Below, piece by piece: positions 33,845 through 43,179 of a stretch of DNA of 64,000 nt. The DNA is from CAYTPI01 sp964439625. GTDB lineage: Bacteria; Chloroflexota; Anaerolineae; Aggregatilineales; UBA3940. The translations under genes and the position numbers were made by a program. The stretch is taken from positions 335,191 to 399,190 of the forward strand of contig CAYTPI010000001.1 in the NCBI GenBank assembly GCA_964439625.1. Direction: 5' to 3'. Each line of letters starts with the position of its first letter. Within the stretch, counting starts at the first letter, position 1. The notes below the pieces were generated by a model, which saw only the letters and a list, made by a program, of their open reading frames with translations, was not told the origin of the DNA and did not search any database.

Positions 33845-33873
33845 TTGACAGATTATTCAATCTCCTGTAACAT
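33845..33873 (+). promoter_or_regulatory. Sigma-70-type promoter of the initiator tRNA gene
   Basis: TTGACA (33845-33850), a 17-base spacer and TAACAT (33868-33873), 14 bases before the tRNA 5' end. The consensus -35 and ideal spacing make this the best promoter in the window. Confidence 0.8.
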
Positions 33874-33886
33874 CCATGTCCTTCAG

Positions 33887-33958
33887 TGCGGGGTGGAGCA
33901 GTGGCAGCTCGTCGGGCTCATAACCCGAAGGCCGCAGGTTCGAGTCCTGCCCCCGCTA
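33887..33958 (+). tRNA. Initiator tRNA-fMet (CAT anticodon)
   Basis: A 72-base cloverleaf folded by hand: acceptor TGCGGGG/CCCCGCT, D stem GAGC/GCTC, anticodon arm TCGGG-CTCATAA-CCCGA, variable AGGCC, T arm GCAGG-TTCGAGT-CCTGC, discriminator A. Two initiator hallmarks are seen: the first acceptor pair is unpaired (T1 opposite T72), and the anticodon stem ends with three consecutive G-C pairs. CCA is not encoded. A promoter and a terminator flank it. Confidence 0.95.
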
Positions 33959-33965
33959 CTACTTT

Positions 33966-33996
33966 AACCTGTTTGCAGCAGCAAGCAGGTTTTTAT
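33966..33996 (+). terminator. Terminator after tRNA-fMet
   Basis: AACCTGTTTGC (33966-33976) pairs with GCAAGCAGGTT (33981-33991) with one G-T pair and an AGCA loop, followed by TTTTATTTT. Confidence 0.85.
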
Positions 33997-34040
33997 TTTG
34001 CTACTATTGAGCTGAATATGTGCCACAGTTCTTAACAACA

Positions 34041-35039
34041 ATGGTTACTCAACCTCATTCAATAAAACTTGCGCCATTCTCAATAGAGTCTGTCTTAATC
34101 GACCCTCCATTGACCTTAGCCCCAATGGCTGGGCAGACGAACCATGCTTTCCGCACCCTAGTGCGAGACAGAGGAGGCTGTGGCTTGGTCTGCACGGAAC
34201 TGATCAGCAGCAGCCTGATTGACAGTCGTAAATCACGCCAGAAATTCGATTGGACGGAAGCCGAAAGCCCGTTGGCAGTACAGCTTTATGGTACGTCTAA
34301 AACAGATATGGCTGAAGCGGCGCGTATTCTTGAAGACCATGGCGCTGATATTGTTGATATCAACATGGGTTGCTGGGTACCCAAAGTAGCGCGAAAAGGA
34401 GGCGGGGCGGCGCTGCTGCGAGATATCTCTGTCGCCGCGGGCCTTGTTGAGGCAGTTGTGCAAGCCGTGTCTATCCCGGTGACAGTCAAAGTCCGCAGCG
34501 GCTGGTCATCAGAGCAAATTACAGCGATTGACTTTGCTCGGCACGCTGAACAGGCTGGCGCGCAGGCTGTAGCTGTGCATGCGCGTACCGCTGATCAAGG
34601 ATTCCGTGGCAGCGCTGATTGGTCGATCATTAAGCAAGTCAAGGATGCTGTTGATATTCCGGTTATTGGTAACGGAGATGTATGCAGTGGCTTTGATGCC
34701 CAACGCATGTTCGACCAAACTGGCTGCGATGCCATCATGGTTGGGCGCGCCTCGCTGGGCAACCCCTTCATCTTCTCGCAAATAGTGCATACCATCGAAA
34801 CAGGTGCGCCCGCACCTTCACCGACGCGCCGTCAGTTAGCTGAAACTGCGCTTAAACATGCTCGCCGAACGCTGCGGACTACTCCCCTCGAAGAGCAGCA
34901 TGCAGTGCTTGAACTGCGCGGGCAGATCAGCAAGTACCCGTTGGATACCACTTCGGAAAAGCCCATTCGTAACCAATTGGTGCGTTGTCAGACGTTACAG
35001 GATATTGAGTCTGTTCTGAGCCCGTTGCTAAAGGAATGA
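34041..35039 (+). CDS. dusB: tRNA-dihydrouridine synthase (DusB-like)
   Basis: An FMN-dependent enzyme of about 332 residues that reduces specific uridines in tRNA. The N-terminal motif LAPMAGQTNHAFR is diagnostic. DINMGCWVPKVARKGGGAALL holds the catalytic Cys (of NxGCP/W type; here GCW instead of the usual GCP). VKVRSGW, HARTADQGFRGSADW and GNGDVCS, then MVGRASLGNPFIF, complete the FMN site. The frame is open from GTG 34020; ATG 34041 is preferred. It directly follows the tRNA gene, a sensible but not proof-giving neighbourhood. Confidence 0.92.
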   Translation: MVTQPHSIKLAPFSIESVLIDPPLTLAPMAGQTNHAFRTLVRDRGGCGLVCTELISSSLIDSRKSRQKFDWTEAESPLAVQLYGTSKTDMAEAARILEDHGADIVDINMGCWVPKVARKGGGAALLRDISVAAGLVEAVVQAVSIPVTVKVRSGWSSEQITAIDFARHAEQAGAQAVAVHARTADQGFRGSADWSIIKQVKDAVDIPVIGNGDVCSGFDAQRMFDQTGCDAIMVGRASLGNPFIFSQIVHTIETGAPAPSPTRRQLAETALKHARRTLRTTPLEEQHAVLELRGQISKYPLDTTSEKPIRNQLVRCQTLQDIESVLSPLLKE

Positions 35040-35162
35040 TCACACGCGTTTAAAGAAATCTTAATCGATGCTGAATAAACTATGATAACATCGCTTCAGA
35101 GATGTCTTCTGTAACGATGTTGCAGCTCTGTATATTATAAAATAATCGGGAAACCTTAGACT

Positions 35163-36023
35163 ATGGCAGAACACAAAGATAACTTTCAGGAAAAGATAGC
35201 AAAGCCGGCTAACACCGCTCGTTCAGGTCAGCATCAGCCCCCTAACGATGATATCGTGATGCGCTTGCAGGATATCAGCGTGCACTACGGTGACACCCTG
35301 GCTATAGACAGTATTAATATGGATATTCAGCGAAACCGGATCACTGCTTTGATTGGGCCATCTGGTTCTGGTAAAAGTACACTACTGCGCTGTCTTGATC
35401 GTATGAATGACTTGATTGAGAGTGCCCGTGTAACGGGCACCCTTGAATACGATGGTCATAACATCTATGATGAAGATGTTGACCCTGTTACTATTCGCCG
35501 CCGGGTTGGTATGGTTTTCCAGAAGCCAAATCCCTTCCCGAAGAGCGTGTACGACAATGTTGCCTTCGGCCCGCAGTTGGTCGGGTATGACGGAAACATG
35601 GATGAACTCGTTGAGCGCTCACTGCGCCGGGCTGCCCTCTGGAATGAGGTCAAGGATAAACTTGATGAGAGTGGCTTGACCCTTTCAGGTGGTCAGCAGC
35701 AGCGTTTATGCATTGCCCGTAGCATTGCCACTGAGCCCGACGTTATCTTGATGGATGAACCCTGCTCTGCGCTCGACCCAATCGCTACGCTCAAGATTGA
35801 GGAACTGATGTACGAATTGGAGAAAGATTTCACCATCGTCATCGTGACTCATAACATGCAGCAAGCGGCTCGTGTTTCTGATATGACCGCATTTATGAAC
35901 GTTGACCTAGAACGTTTGCCCGAGCGTATCGGACAATTGGTGGAATACGCGCCAACCGAGCAGATTTTCACCAGCCCCGCCAAAAAAGACACCGAAAATT
36001 ATGTATCGGGCCGTTTCGGTTAA
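35163..36023 (+). CDS. pstB: Phosphate ABC transporter ATP-binding protein PstB
   Basis: A 286-residue ABC ATPase that powers PstSCAB phosphate import at the inner membrane. Walker A GPSGSGKST, the PstB-type sequence LRCLDRMNDLIESARVTG, Q-loop VGMVFQKPNPFPKS, signature LSGGQQQRLCIARSIA and Walker B VILMDEPCSALDP are all intact. VTHNMQQAARVSDMTAF carries the switch His. An N-terminal extension of about 35 residues is unusual. phoU follows 86 bases later. pstS, pstC and pstA are not upstream; they must lie elsewhere or be absent. Confidence 0.95.
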   Translation: MAEHKDNFQEKIAKPANTARSGQHQPPNDDIVMRLQDISVHYGDTLAIDSINMDIQRNRITALIGPSGSGKSTLLRCLDRMNDLIESARVTGTLEYDGHNIYDEDVDPVTIRRRVGMVFQKPNPFPKSVYDNVAFGPQLVGYDGNMDELVERSLRRAALWNEVKDKLDESGLTLSGGQQQRLCIARSIATEPDVILMDEPCSALDPIATLKIEELMYELEKDFTIVIVTHNMQQAARVSDMTAFMNVDLERLPERIGQLVEYAPTEQIFTSPAKKDTENYVSGRFG

Positions 36024-36109
36024 AGCAGTCTTCATCCACTAATCTGAATCTTCTGGGGGGCGTGCGGCAGCATGTCCCCCTTTATGTTGGTGTATAGGAG
36101 CAGCCAGCA

Positions 36110-36787
36110 ATGACTTCCCGCCGACGTCTCGATCAGAACCTGCGCCAAGTCCGTTATGACATCGCTCAAATGGGCACCCTGGTTGAGCGCGCTGTCGAAC
36201 GTGCTTATCGCGCTTTGCGCTTGCACGATACGATTTTAGCGCAAAGTGTGATTGAATCTGATGAAGGCATTGACAAACGACGCTACCACATTGAGAAATT
36301 CGTTACAACGACACTCGCTTTGCATCTACCACGAAGCCGAGACCAACGCGTTCTGATTGCTTCCCTGATGGTGGCCACCGACCTTGAACGTATGGCGGAT
36401 CATGCTACCGGTATTGCCCGCAGTGTACTGCGTGCTGAAACGCAGATTGCCGCTGCTGCGTACCCGCAGCAGCTTTCCGACATGTCGCAGCTTGTGCGCC
36501 GCATGATCCTCGACGGTGCCACGGCCTTCACAGAAGAAAACGCTGTTGAAGCAGAACAAGTCGCCTACCGCGATCACAATGTGGATGCCCTCTACTTTGA
36601 CCTCTTCAACCAATTGATCTCTCAAATGCGCGATGGTGAAGTAACCATCCAAAGAGGGACCTTCTTCTTATGGGCAGGGCACAGTATGGAACGTATCGGT
36701 GATCACGTCACGAACGTCTGTGAACGGATCGTCTATGTAACCACGGGTGAAATTGTAAACTTCAACCGCAAAGCCCCCGACGCCTAA
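36110..36787 (+). CDS. phoU: Phosphate signalling protein PhoU
   Basis: A 225-residue, all-helical protein made of two three-helix PhoU repeats. Conserved metal-site motifs are E/DxxxD-like: ESDEGIDKRRYHIEK in repeat 1 and YRDHNVDALYFDLFNQL in repeat 2, with DLERMADHATGIAR and SMERIGDHVTNVCERIVY matching the classic ERIGDH blocks. PhoU links Pst transport to phosphate-response control. An AGGAG element lies 9 bases before ATG. It is probably co-transcribed with pstB. Confidence 0.95.
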   Translation: MTSRRRLDQNLRQVRYDIAQMGTLVERAVERAYRALRLHDTILAQSVIESDEGIDKRRYHIEKFVTTTLALHLPRSRDQRVLIASLMVATDLERMADHATGIARSVLRAETQIAAAAYPQQLSDMSQLVRRMILDGATAFTEENAVEAEQVAYRDHNVDALYFDLFNQLISQMRDGEVTIQRGTFFLWAGHSMERIGDHVTNVCERIVYVTTGEIVNFNRKAPDA

Positions 36788-37021
36788 CCGCCTATTTGCT
36801 CTGCGCTGCTCTCAGTGGATGTCAACTTATAGCGACCTGCGGTACACTCACGCGCTGATTAATTTCTCGTGAATGAGTGGTTTTTAGGTATAGCAACTGG
36901 AATGAAGCTAACCCTGCTGCTAGAATTGCTAAAGCACATGTCAGCGAGAATAAGTTGATATTTCCGCGCCAGATTAATCGTCTGGTTAGCGAATTCCATT
37001 GAGTTTAGGTGAGAAATATAC

Positions 37022-39820
37022 ATGAGTCCATCAAAATTAACGCCGGACGTTTGGCCCATTACGGATGTGGGTGGTGCCGACAACGGTGAGAATGAAGACT
37101 ACGTTCTGATTTACCAACCGCAAGACCCAGATGAGATGCTCCTTTCTGGCAGCTTGTACTTGGTAGCAGATGGTATGGGTGGTGGGTCACGCGGGCGCAT
37201 TGCCAGCCAGTACGCCGCAGAGCGGATTATGCAGTTATATTATCAGGTTGTCGGCGAACCAGACCTCGGCATCCGCATGCGTGACGCAATCGAAGTGACC
37301 AACCGCGAGCTATACGACTACGCCAAAGAGCGCCCAGAACTTGTCAAGCTATCCACGACTGTCGTTGCTGTTGTTGTTCGCGGTGAGCAATTGTACGCTG
37401 CATCAGTTGGCGACAGCCGCGCTTACCTGATCCGTGAGGGCAAGATCCAACAGCTCACCACAGATCATACACTGGTTCAGCAGTTGTTAGATGAAAACGC
37501 AATCTCAGCGACTCAAGCCCGTGAACATCCGCGTCGCGATGTGGTGCTGCGTTCACTAGGTACAGAAGATACCGTCACGGTTGACCTATACGATCAACGC
37601 CTGCGGGCAGATGATGTGCTGCTGCTATGCTCAGATGGCCTCAGTCACTATATGCACGATGATGAGATCGCTGAAATTGCATCGACGTTGTCACCGCGCA
37701 ATGCCGCAGACACCCTGTTGATGAAGACCAAAGACCGTGGCAGCAAAGACAATGTCAGTATTATTCCTGTGCTATTACGCGATGGCGCACCACCACTGGC
37801 AGCAGATGTTCCCCACATGTGGGATGGCACCCCGCCCAAACTAGATGGGATGGCGAATGCGGCGCTGGCGTCAGGAGCAGCACCCGCACAGCAGATACGT
37901 CCATCTGTTGGTGACGAGACCATGATGAACCAACGTCCTATGAATGACAGCTTGCAGGCTGGCGATACCTTAGTGTCGTCTTCGGGTGATTGGATGGACG
38001 CACCTGACACGGGGCAATTTGCGACATTCCAACCGCCAGAAACCCCAGACTATCAGCAACAAGAAACGCCCGCGCCTACCTATGACTCGTCGGTAAAGCC
38101 CGCACCTCAGTTTGGTGGCGAGCAAGAGCCACCGGTTGACCTTGGGCAGACCCAGCAAAATCCGCGGATGGTGCCGCCGCAAGCCCTGCAAGACCACCCC
38201 TCCCAATGGGATGAACAACAGCAGCTTGGTCAGCAAGCACCGCTCCCTCAAGGGCCGTCTCAACCGCAGCAGGTGCCACCGTCACCTTATATACCACAAA
38301 CGCCGCCGCCACAGTCAACACCGCCAGGGGCGATGCCGCCGATGCAGGGACAACCACCCCAGGCTTCTCAGTATGATCAGTATGGTCAGCGAGGTGTGCC
38401 AAGAGGCTATACGCCGCCACCCGGTAGCAATGTCCCCATCGATCCAGTGACCGGTTTGCCAGCGGTGCCACCGGGGCAGGGCTATGTTGACCCATACGCA
38501 CCGCGTGTTTACCAACCGCCATCTGCCGCAGCACAGGCGGGGCGAAACCGCGGCGGCATTTCATTGGCTGCTTTCGCTGGGATTGGCTTGGTTGCAATTC
38601 TCTTAACGGCTATTCTGGTTGTATTGCTGGTCAATCCATTTGACTTCGACCTACCGTTTGGCAGTGGTGGCGAGGAGGACGTCGCTGATATAGCACCTGA
38701 TGAGACGAACGCCATTGTTGATCCAACTGCTGGCGGAGCAGATGGTGCTGCGCCAGTTGACCCAGCTGCAGGAAACGGTCCCACCGATCCGGCAGCCCAG
38801 CCTGCGCTACAACCAACAACTGATCCGGCTGCATTCGTTCCAACGCCGACTGTGCCAGCGCCTGTACAACAAGCGCCTCCCGGCATGCTCTTTATTGATG
38901 CAGGTCCCTTCCAACGCGGCGTTACAGAAGAAGAAGCCAATAACGCAATTCGCCAGTGTATCAATGAGGATACATCCAGCGGTGATGTGCTCTGTTTCCC
39001 AGAGTATTTCGGTGATGCAGCTCCCGTAGAGGAAGTCACACTGAGCTCGTTCTTTATGGATGAGTTTGAAGTGACCAATGCACAGTATGCCGAGTGTGTC
39101 TCTGCAGGCGTGTGTTCAACGCCGGCTGTGCCAGAAGATGGTGTCAGTCCCTTTAACGACCCTAATTTTGCTCAGCACCCTGTCACCTTTGTCAACTGGT
39201 CACAGGCTAACCAGTACTGTACATTTGCTGGTAAGCGCCTACCCACAGAAGCCGAATGGGAAAAAGCCGCCCGCTGGAACCAAAGCACAGGTGAATCCTT
39301 AGTATGGCCTTGGGGTAATACCTTTGAAGATGGGCGTGCTAACACATTTAGCGCCGGTCAGGGCGGTACAACCGCCGTGCAAGCCTTTGAAGGCGACGTC
39401 AGCCCCTATGGCATACGTGGGATGGCAGGCAACGTCAGTGAGTGGGTGTTTGACTATTATTTGGATAGCTACGAAACGTTAGGCACACTTAACCCACGAG
39501 GCCCAGAAGCGCAACCGCTTGATCAACCGATCCGTGTGGCGCGTGGTGGCTCCTTTTTGGATATCGCATCTTACGCAAGGGCCGGTCATCGCCTGACTCC
39601 ACCTGAACAGACTCAGCGTGAGTGGTTGGGTTTCCGCTGTGTAGTTGGCGTCGAAGGGGCAGCACCCCCAGCAGCACCAACTCCTGTGCCAACCGAAGAG
39701 GTCGTTGAGCCTGCCGATGATGCCGCCCCTGCTGAAGACGGAGCCGGTGCCCAGGGAGATACCGCAGACCCTGATGCGGGCACTGATGCCACAACTGAGG
39801 ATGGAACAGGCACACAGTAA
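37022..39820 (+). CDS. PP2C-type phosphatase fused to an extracytoplasmic FGE-fold domain
   Basis: A 932-residue protein. Residues 10-260 are a complete PP2C/PPM Ser/Thr phosphatase with metal motifs NGENEDY, LVADGMGGGSRG, ASVGDSRAYL, CSDGLSHYM and SKDNVSII. A Pro/Gln-rich linker of about 250 residues and one membrane helix (about 513-535) follow. Beyond a Thr/Pro/Ala linker lies an FGE-fold domain from about residue 620 (VTNAQYAECVSAGVC, GKRLPTEAEWEKAARW, NVSEWVFDYY, VARGGSF, GFRCV). The FGE part lacks the catalytic Cys pair. The layout suggests an outside-sensing phosphatase antagonist of the transmembrane kinases, an inference. Confidence 0.88.
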   Translation: MSPSKLTPDVWPITDVGGADNGENEDYVLIYQPQDPDEMLLSGSLYLVADGMGGGSRGRIASQYAAERIMQLYYQVVGEPDLGIRMRDAIEVTNRELYDYAKERPELVKLSTTVVAVVVRGEQLYAASVGDSRAYLIREGKIQQLTTDHTLVQQLLDENAISATQAREHPRRDVVLRSLGTEDTVTVDLYDQRLRADDVLLLCSDGLSHYMHDDEIAEIASTLSPRNAADTLLMKTKDRGSKDNVSIIPVLLRDGAPPLAADVPHMWDGTPPKLDGMANAALASGAAPAQQIRPSVGDETMMNQRPMNDSLQAGDTLVSSSGDWMDAPDTGQFATFQPPETPDYQQQETPAPTYDSSVKPAPQFGGEQEPPVDLGQTQQNPRMVPPQALQDHPSQWDEQQQLGQQAPLPQGPSQPQQVPPSPYIPQTPPPQSTPPGAMPPMQGQPPQASQYDQYGQRGVPRGYTPPPGSNVPIDPVTGLPAVPPGQGYVDPYAPRVYQPPSAAAQAGRNRGGISLAAFAGIGLVAILLTAILVVLLVNPFDFDLPFGSGGEEDVADIAPDETNAIVDPTAGGADGAAPVDPAAGNGPTDPAAQPALQPTTDPAAFVPTPTVPAPVQQAPPGMLFIDAGPFQRGVTEEEANNAIRQCINEDTSSGDVLCFPEYFGDAAPVEEVTLSSFFMDEFEVTNAQYAECVSAGVCSTPAVPEDGVSPFNDPNFAQHPVTFVNWSQANQYCTFAGKRLPTEAEWEKAARWNQSTGESLVWPWGNTFEDGRANTFSAGQGGTTAVQAFEGDVSPYGIRGMAGNVSEWVFDYYLDSYETLGTLNPRGPEAQPLDQPIRVARGGSFLDIASYARAGHRLTPPEQTQREWLGFRCVVGVEGAAPPAAPTPVPTEEVVEPADDAAPAEDGAGAQGDTADPDAGTDATTEDGTGTQ

Positions 39821-39841
39821 GTCTTGATTGCGTATTTCAAT

Positions 39842-39889
39842 GCCTATCATAGTGGCTGCTCCATGAAGTCACTACGATAGGCGTTTTTT
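39842..39889 (+). terminator. Rho-independent terminator after the PP2C-FGE gene
   Basis: A 16-base stem (39842-39857 with 39867-39882; one mismatch, one G-T pair), followed by six T residues at 39884-39889. Confidence 0.9.
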
Positions 39890-39916
39890 GTGCCTGTGCT
39901 TTATAAGGAGCTTGCC

Positions 39917-41950
39917 ATGCAGTTGGTCACGCTAAACCAGTATGAGGCAGTAACCCTTACCATCTCCTTTATTGTCTTGATGGCTTATGTCGCCTGGTTT
40001 CATCGAGATTGGCGCACACTGGCTTTAGCTCCGGTATTACTGCTGGCTATCTACCTCTCGGTTGAGCGTATGTCGCAGTTCCTTACCACTGATGAGACTT
40101 TCACCCTGATTGATACGATTTACACGGTGCCGCTCTCGCCAGATATTGAGGGAACCCAGTGGTTCAAAGCTAAATTTCGTACCTCAACGGTGGTCTTTGG
40201 TGCTTTATCCATGCTCCGACACCGATTCTTTCCCGGTACCGAAATTCTGACTGTGCAGTTTATCATGAAGTGCCTTCACTGGCTGTTAGGTTTTGTCTCT
40301 CTTTTGCCGATCCACTACTTGGTGGCGCGCTATTTTATTGACCGCAAAGCTTGGTTGCCTTTTACCGCAATGTTCTTCCCGCTGGCTATGCTGCTGCCGT
40401 CCAGTGACTTGGCCTTCAAGATGTTCAATGGCGACCTTCTGTCGATGTTATGGGGTGTGCTGGCTTTGCTGATGATTACCGTGGCTTATCGGCGGCAGCA
40501 TCCGCTCTTGGCCCTCGGCTCGGTGGTCGTTGCATTCCTGGCGGCACAAGAAAAACTGATTGCCTCGCCGATTCTGCTGATTTGTGCGGGTATCTACGTC
40601 ACGATTGTCGCTAAGCTTAATCAGCGTTTGCAGCTAGGTATTATCAAAGGTGTGGTTCTTGCATTCGGAATTCCGCTAGTGGTCGCACTCACAGAGGTTG
40701 CTGTCCTTGGTGTTATGCGTAACGGACAGAATGTTATGGACTATCTAGTAACAGCAGCTGAACCCTTCTCGTCATGGGTTTGGGTTATCCTGAATTCCTC
40801 CAGTGGTCCGATGACCTCCGGAAATTTAGCTCTACCAACGGTTCAAATCACGTTGCTTACAGTAATTAGTGCCGCGGCAGTTGGCGTAGGGGCGACCGTA
40901 TTCCTGTACCTTGAACGGCTACCCCTCAAGCTGATGCTGCCAACTGTCTCTGGTTGGTTACAAACGGTGTCACTTATTCTCGTCCCATTGATTCTAATTG
41001 GCTCTGCCACCGTGACGTTCCGATTCACTGAGGCACTCGCAGCGCAGCGCAGTATGGCCCCTTTTCTAGATGGCTATATTTCTCCCGCAGATTTTAACGG
41101 TCGTTTCTGGTACCCAATGCCAACCACTCGGCCTATCTACTTGCTGCTGTTCACAGGGTATGCGTATGCCCAGCTTTACGTAAACGCCATTCCCACTGTC
41201 GTGTGGGTTTGCATTGCCTTGCTGGCTGTTGCTGTTCAATTAGGCTGGCCTTCGCTAAGGCGCCGAAGCATCGTGCTGGAGGCTGCTTTGTTGAGCTTAC
41301 TGCTTGTCCCTCTCGTCTTAGCTCTGGGTGAAGTTCAAGCGGTTGATCGGCGCTATGGTAATTTGTTTGTCTTTCTGCTCGTATTGATCTTGCTTGTAAA
41401 ATTGCTCAATCGCATCGGAGATCGTTCGCGCCTAACGCAGGTAACAGCCGCGATTGTTGTTGTGGGGTTGTTTGTTGAGATCTGGGCTTTCCGCCCGATG
41501 CTGGGAGCCTTCCGCCCATTTTGGCTTAACTTTGACGACACACGCAGCTCGCTTATAACGTTGTGGCATGCAGACCCTATCTGGATTGGCTACGGTGAAG
41601 AAGCGATGCTGGTCGGAGAACAAATTGAATTAGACTGCGCCCATCGTCCGGCTGAACCCTGCACCATGTGGAGCTTATTTGTCGGAGATTGGCTCGTAGA
41701 AGAGTCAGACTTAGAGCAGCGTCGCAGCCGCAGTGACCCGTCCGAGTGGACGTATACTGAGAGCGATTACTATATCTATAATCGGCACGCGGCACTCGAC
41801 GGGTGGACAATCCCCGCAGTAGAACCGGTCATGGTCATTTCACAGCGAGGTTATATCCAAGCCAATATTTACCGAGGTGATCAGCTTGCGGCTATCGATT
41901 TTCGGTTTGAGCGTCTGACGGGTGCCGAGACAATTGATCAAATTCGCTAG
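39917..41950 (+). CDS. Polytopic membrane protein, possibly a GT-C glycosyltransferase
   Basis: About 677 residues with some 12-13 membrane helices and a soluble C-terminal region of about 130 residues. A TTDETFTLID segment after helix 2 resembles the acidic DE motif in the first extracytoplasmic loop of GT-C (PMT/ArnT-like) transferases, and this is the only catalytic hint. ATG 39917 has an AAGGAG ribosome binding site 6 bases upstream; the frame opens at 39890. A GT-B gene follows 96 bases later on the same strand. Confidence 0.65.
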   Translation: MQLVTLNQYEAVTLTISFIVLMAYVAWFHRDWRTLALAPVLLLAIYLSVERMSQFLTTDETFTLIDTIYTVPLSPDIEGTQWFKAKFRTSTVVFGALSMLRHRFFPGTEILTVQFIMKCLHWLLGFVSLLPIHYLVARYFIDRKAWLPFTAMFFPLAMLLPSSDLAFKMFNGDLLSMLWGVLALLMITVAYRRQHPLLALGSVVVAFLAAQEKLIASPILLICAGIYVTIVAKLNQRLQLGIIKGVVLAFGIPLVVALTEVAVLGVMRNGQNVMDYLVTAAEPFSSWVWVILNSSSGPMTSGNLALPTVQITLLTVISAAAVGVGATVFLYLERLPLKLMLPTVSGWLQTVSLILVPLILIGSATVTFRFTEALAAQRSMAPFLDGYISPADFNGRFWYPMPTTRPIYLLLFTGYAYAQLYVNAIPTVVWVCIALLAVAVQLGWPSLRRRSIVLEAALLSLLLVPLVLALGEVQAVDRRYGNLFVFLLVLILLVKLLNRIGDRSRLTQVTAAIVVVGLFVEIWAFRPMLGAFRPFWLNFDDTRSSLITLWHADPIWIGYGEEAMLVGEQIELDCAHRPAEPCTMWSLFVGDWLVEESDLEQRRSRSDPSEWTYTESDYYIYNRHAALDGWTIPAVEPVMVISQRGYIQANIYRGDQLAAIDFRFERLTGAETIDQIR

Positions 41951-42046
41951 CTACTTCCGATTGTTCTCTTAATACCAACTCCCTATACTGAAGGTAACCG
42001 TCGTCGCATTGACGTCGGGGTGGTTTATCGTTGCGAGAAAGTAAAT

Positions 42047-43177
42047 ATGAGTAAGAAGACGATCCTGTTGGTTACCTCAGATACGGGCTTTGGTCATCGT
42101 CGGGCGGCGCAAGCTGTCGAGCGGGTCATCAATGACGATTATGGTGAGCAATTTGAGGCAATCACGGTTAACCCGTTTGAACATCCTGATTTGCCAGACC
42201 TCATTCGAACGACAGAAACAAGCTATGACACGATTGTCACTAACGCATCCAGCTTGTATCAACTTGGCTATCTCGCCAGTGATACCCCAACTATTGCTAG
42301 GGCGATGCAAGATGTGACTGCGGCTGCTATGACGAAAATCATCGAAAAGATGCTAAAGTCCTACAACCCTGCGGCGGTTATTGCCACCTTTCCAGCCTAC
42401 CATGAGGGCATTCTGCGAGCACGTAAGAACCTTAAACTAGATATTCCGTTCACAGTCGTTGTAACAGACCTGTTTGACGTACATGCACTTTGGTTTCACC
42501 AACGCATCGATAAAATATTTGTTCCGTCGCAGCCTGTCTATGAGCAAGCCATGTCTCAGAAGGTCAAAGCTGAGCAACTACATCTAAGTGGTTTGCCTGT
42601 TCAGCCAGATATTGCACGTGAGACTCGCAGTAAACAAGAAATTCGCGAGGCGCTCGGTTGGCATCCTGATATGATCACCGGGTTGATTGTTGGCTCACCG
42701 CGCAGCCGCCGGACTGCCGTGATCGCCAAACTGCTTGATCAATCGAATATGCCGCTGCAAGTGGTGGCATTAAGCGGTGGGTTGCAAGAGACGGAAGCAG
42801 AATTCCGCCGGACACGCTGGAAGGGCGCAGTACATACCTACGGTTTCGTCAGCAACTTACCAGAGATGATGGCGGCCTCTGATTTCATCATTTGTAAAGC
42901 CGGTGGTCTCATTACCAGCGAGTCGCTCGCATCTGAACTGCCGATTATCTTCTGCGAGGCGCTGCCAGGGCAAGAGGCGGGCAATGTCAAGTATGTTACC
43001 AGTGCTGGGGCAGGCGTTTGGGCACCGGATCCGGTTGGCGTTGTTGCGACGGTGGTATCGTGGTTGGCGGGTGGCACGGCCCGGTTGGAGGAATTCAGCC
43101 AAGCCGCCCGCAGCATCAGTCGGCCACGGGCGGCATTTGACATTGCTAATGAGGTAATCCGCTTGAGTGGGGGCTAA
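42047..43177 (+). CDS. MGDG-synthase-like glycosyltransferase (GT28 type)
   Basis: About 376 residues. The N-terminus TILLVTSDTGFGHRRAAQAV has the glycine/His motif of monogalactosyldiacylglycerol synthase and MurG-type GT-B enzymes. VVVTDLFDVHALWFH is the MGDG-synthase N-domain signature with Asp and His. The C-domain carries the nucleotide-sugar site FIICKAGGLITSESLASELPIIF (KxGG) and PGQEAGN. It probably glycosylates a membrane lipid such as diacylglycerol. ATG 42047 is chosen from homology. It converges with the kinase gene 2 bases beyond its stop. Confidence 0.82.
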   Translation: MSKKTILLVTSDTGFGHRRAAQAVERVINDDYGEQFEAITVNPFEHPDLPDLIRTTETSYDTIVTNASSLYQLGYLASDTPTIARAMQDVTAAAMTKIIEKMLKSYNPAAVIATFPAYHEGILRARKNLKLDIPFTVVVTDLFDVHALWFHQRIDKIFVPSQPVYEQAMSQKVKAEQLHLSGLPVQPDIARETRSKQEIREALGWHPDMITGLIVGSPRSRRTAVIAKLLDQSNMPLQVVALSGGLQETEAEFRRTRWKGAVHTYGFVSNLPEMMAASDFIICKAGGLITSESLASELPIIFCEALPGQEAGNVKYVTSAGAGVWAPDPVGVVATVVSWLAGGTARLEEFSQAARSISRPRAAFDIANEVIRLSGG

Positions 43178-43179
43178 GT

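Noticed and set aside
33887..33958. Elongator tRNA-Met or tRNA-Ile2
   Set aside because: The three G-C pairs of the anticodon stem and the unpaired first acceptor position mark an initiator tRNA.
38076..39078. Several open frames of 100-190 codons antisense to the PP2C-FGE gene
   Set aside because: They arise from the Pro/Gln/Ala-rich linker, whose codons leave the other frames open. The plus-strand frame has clear domains.
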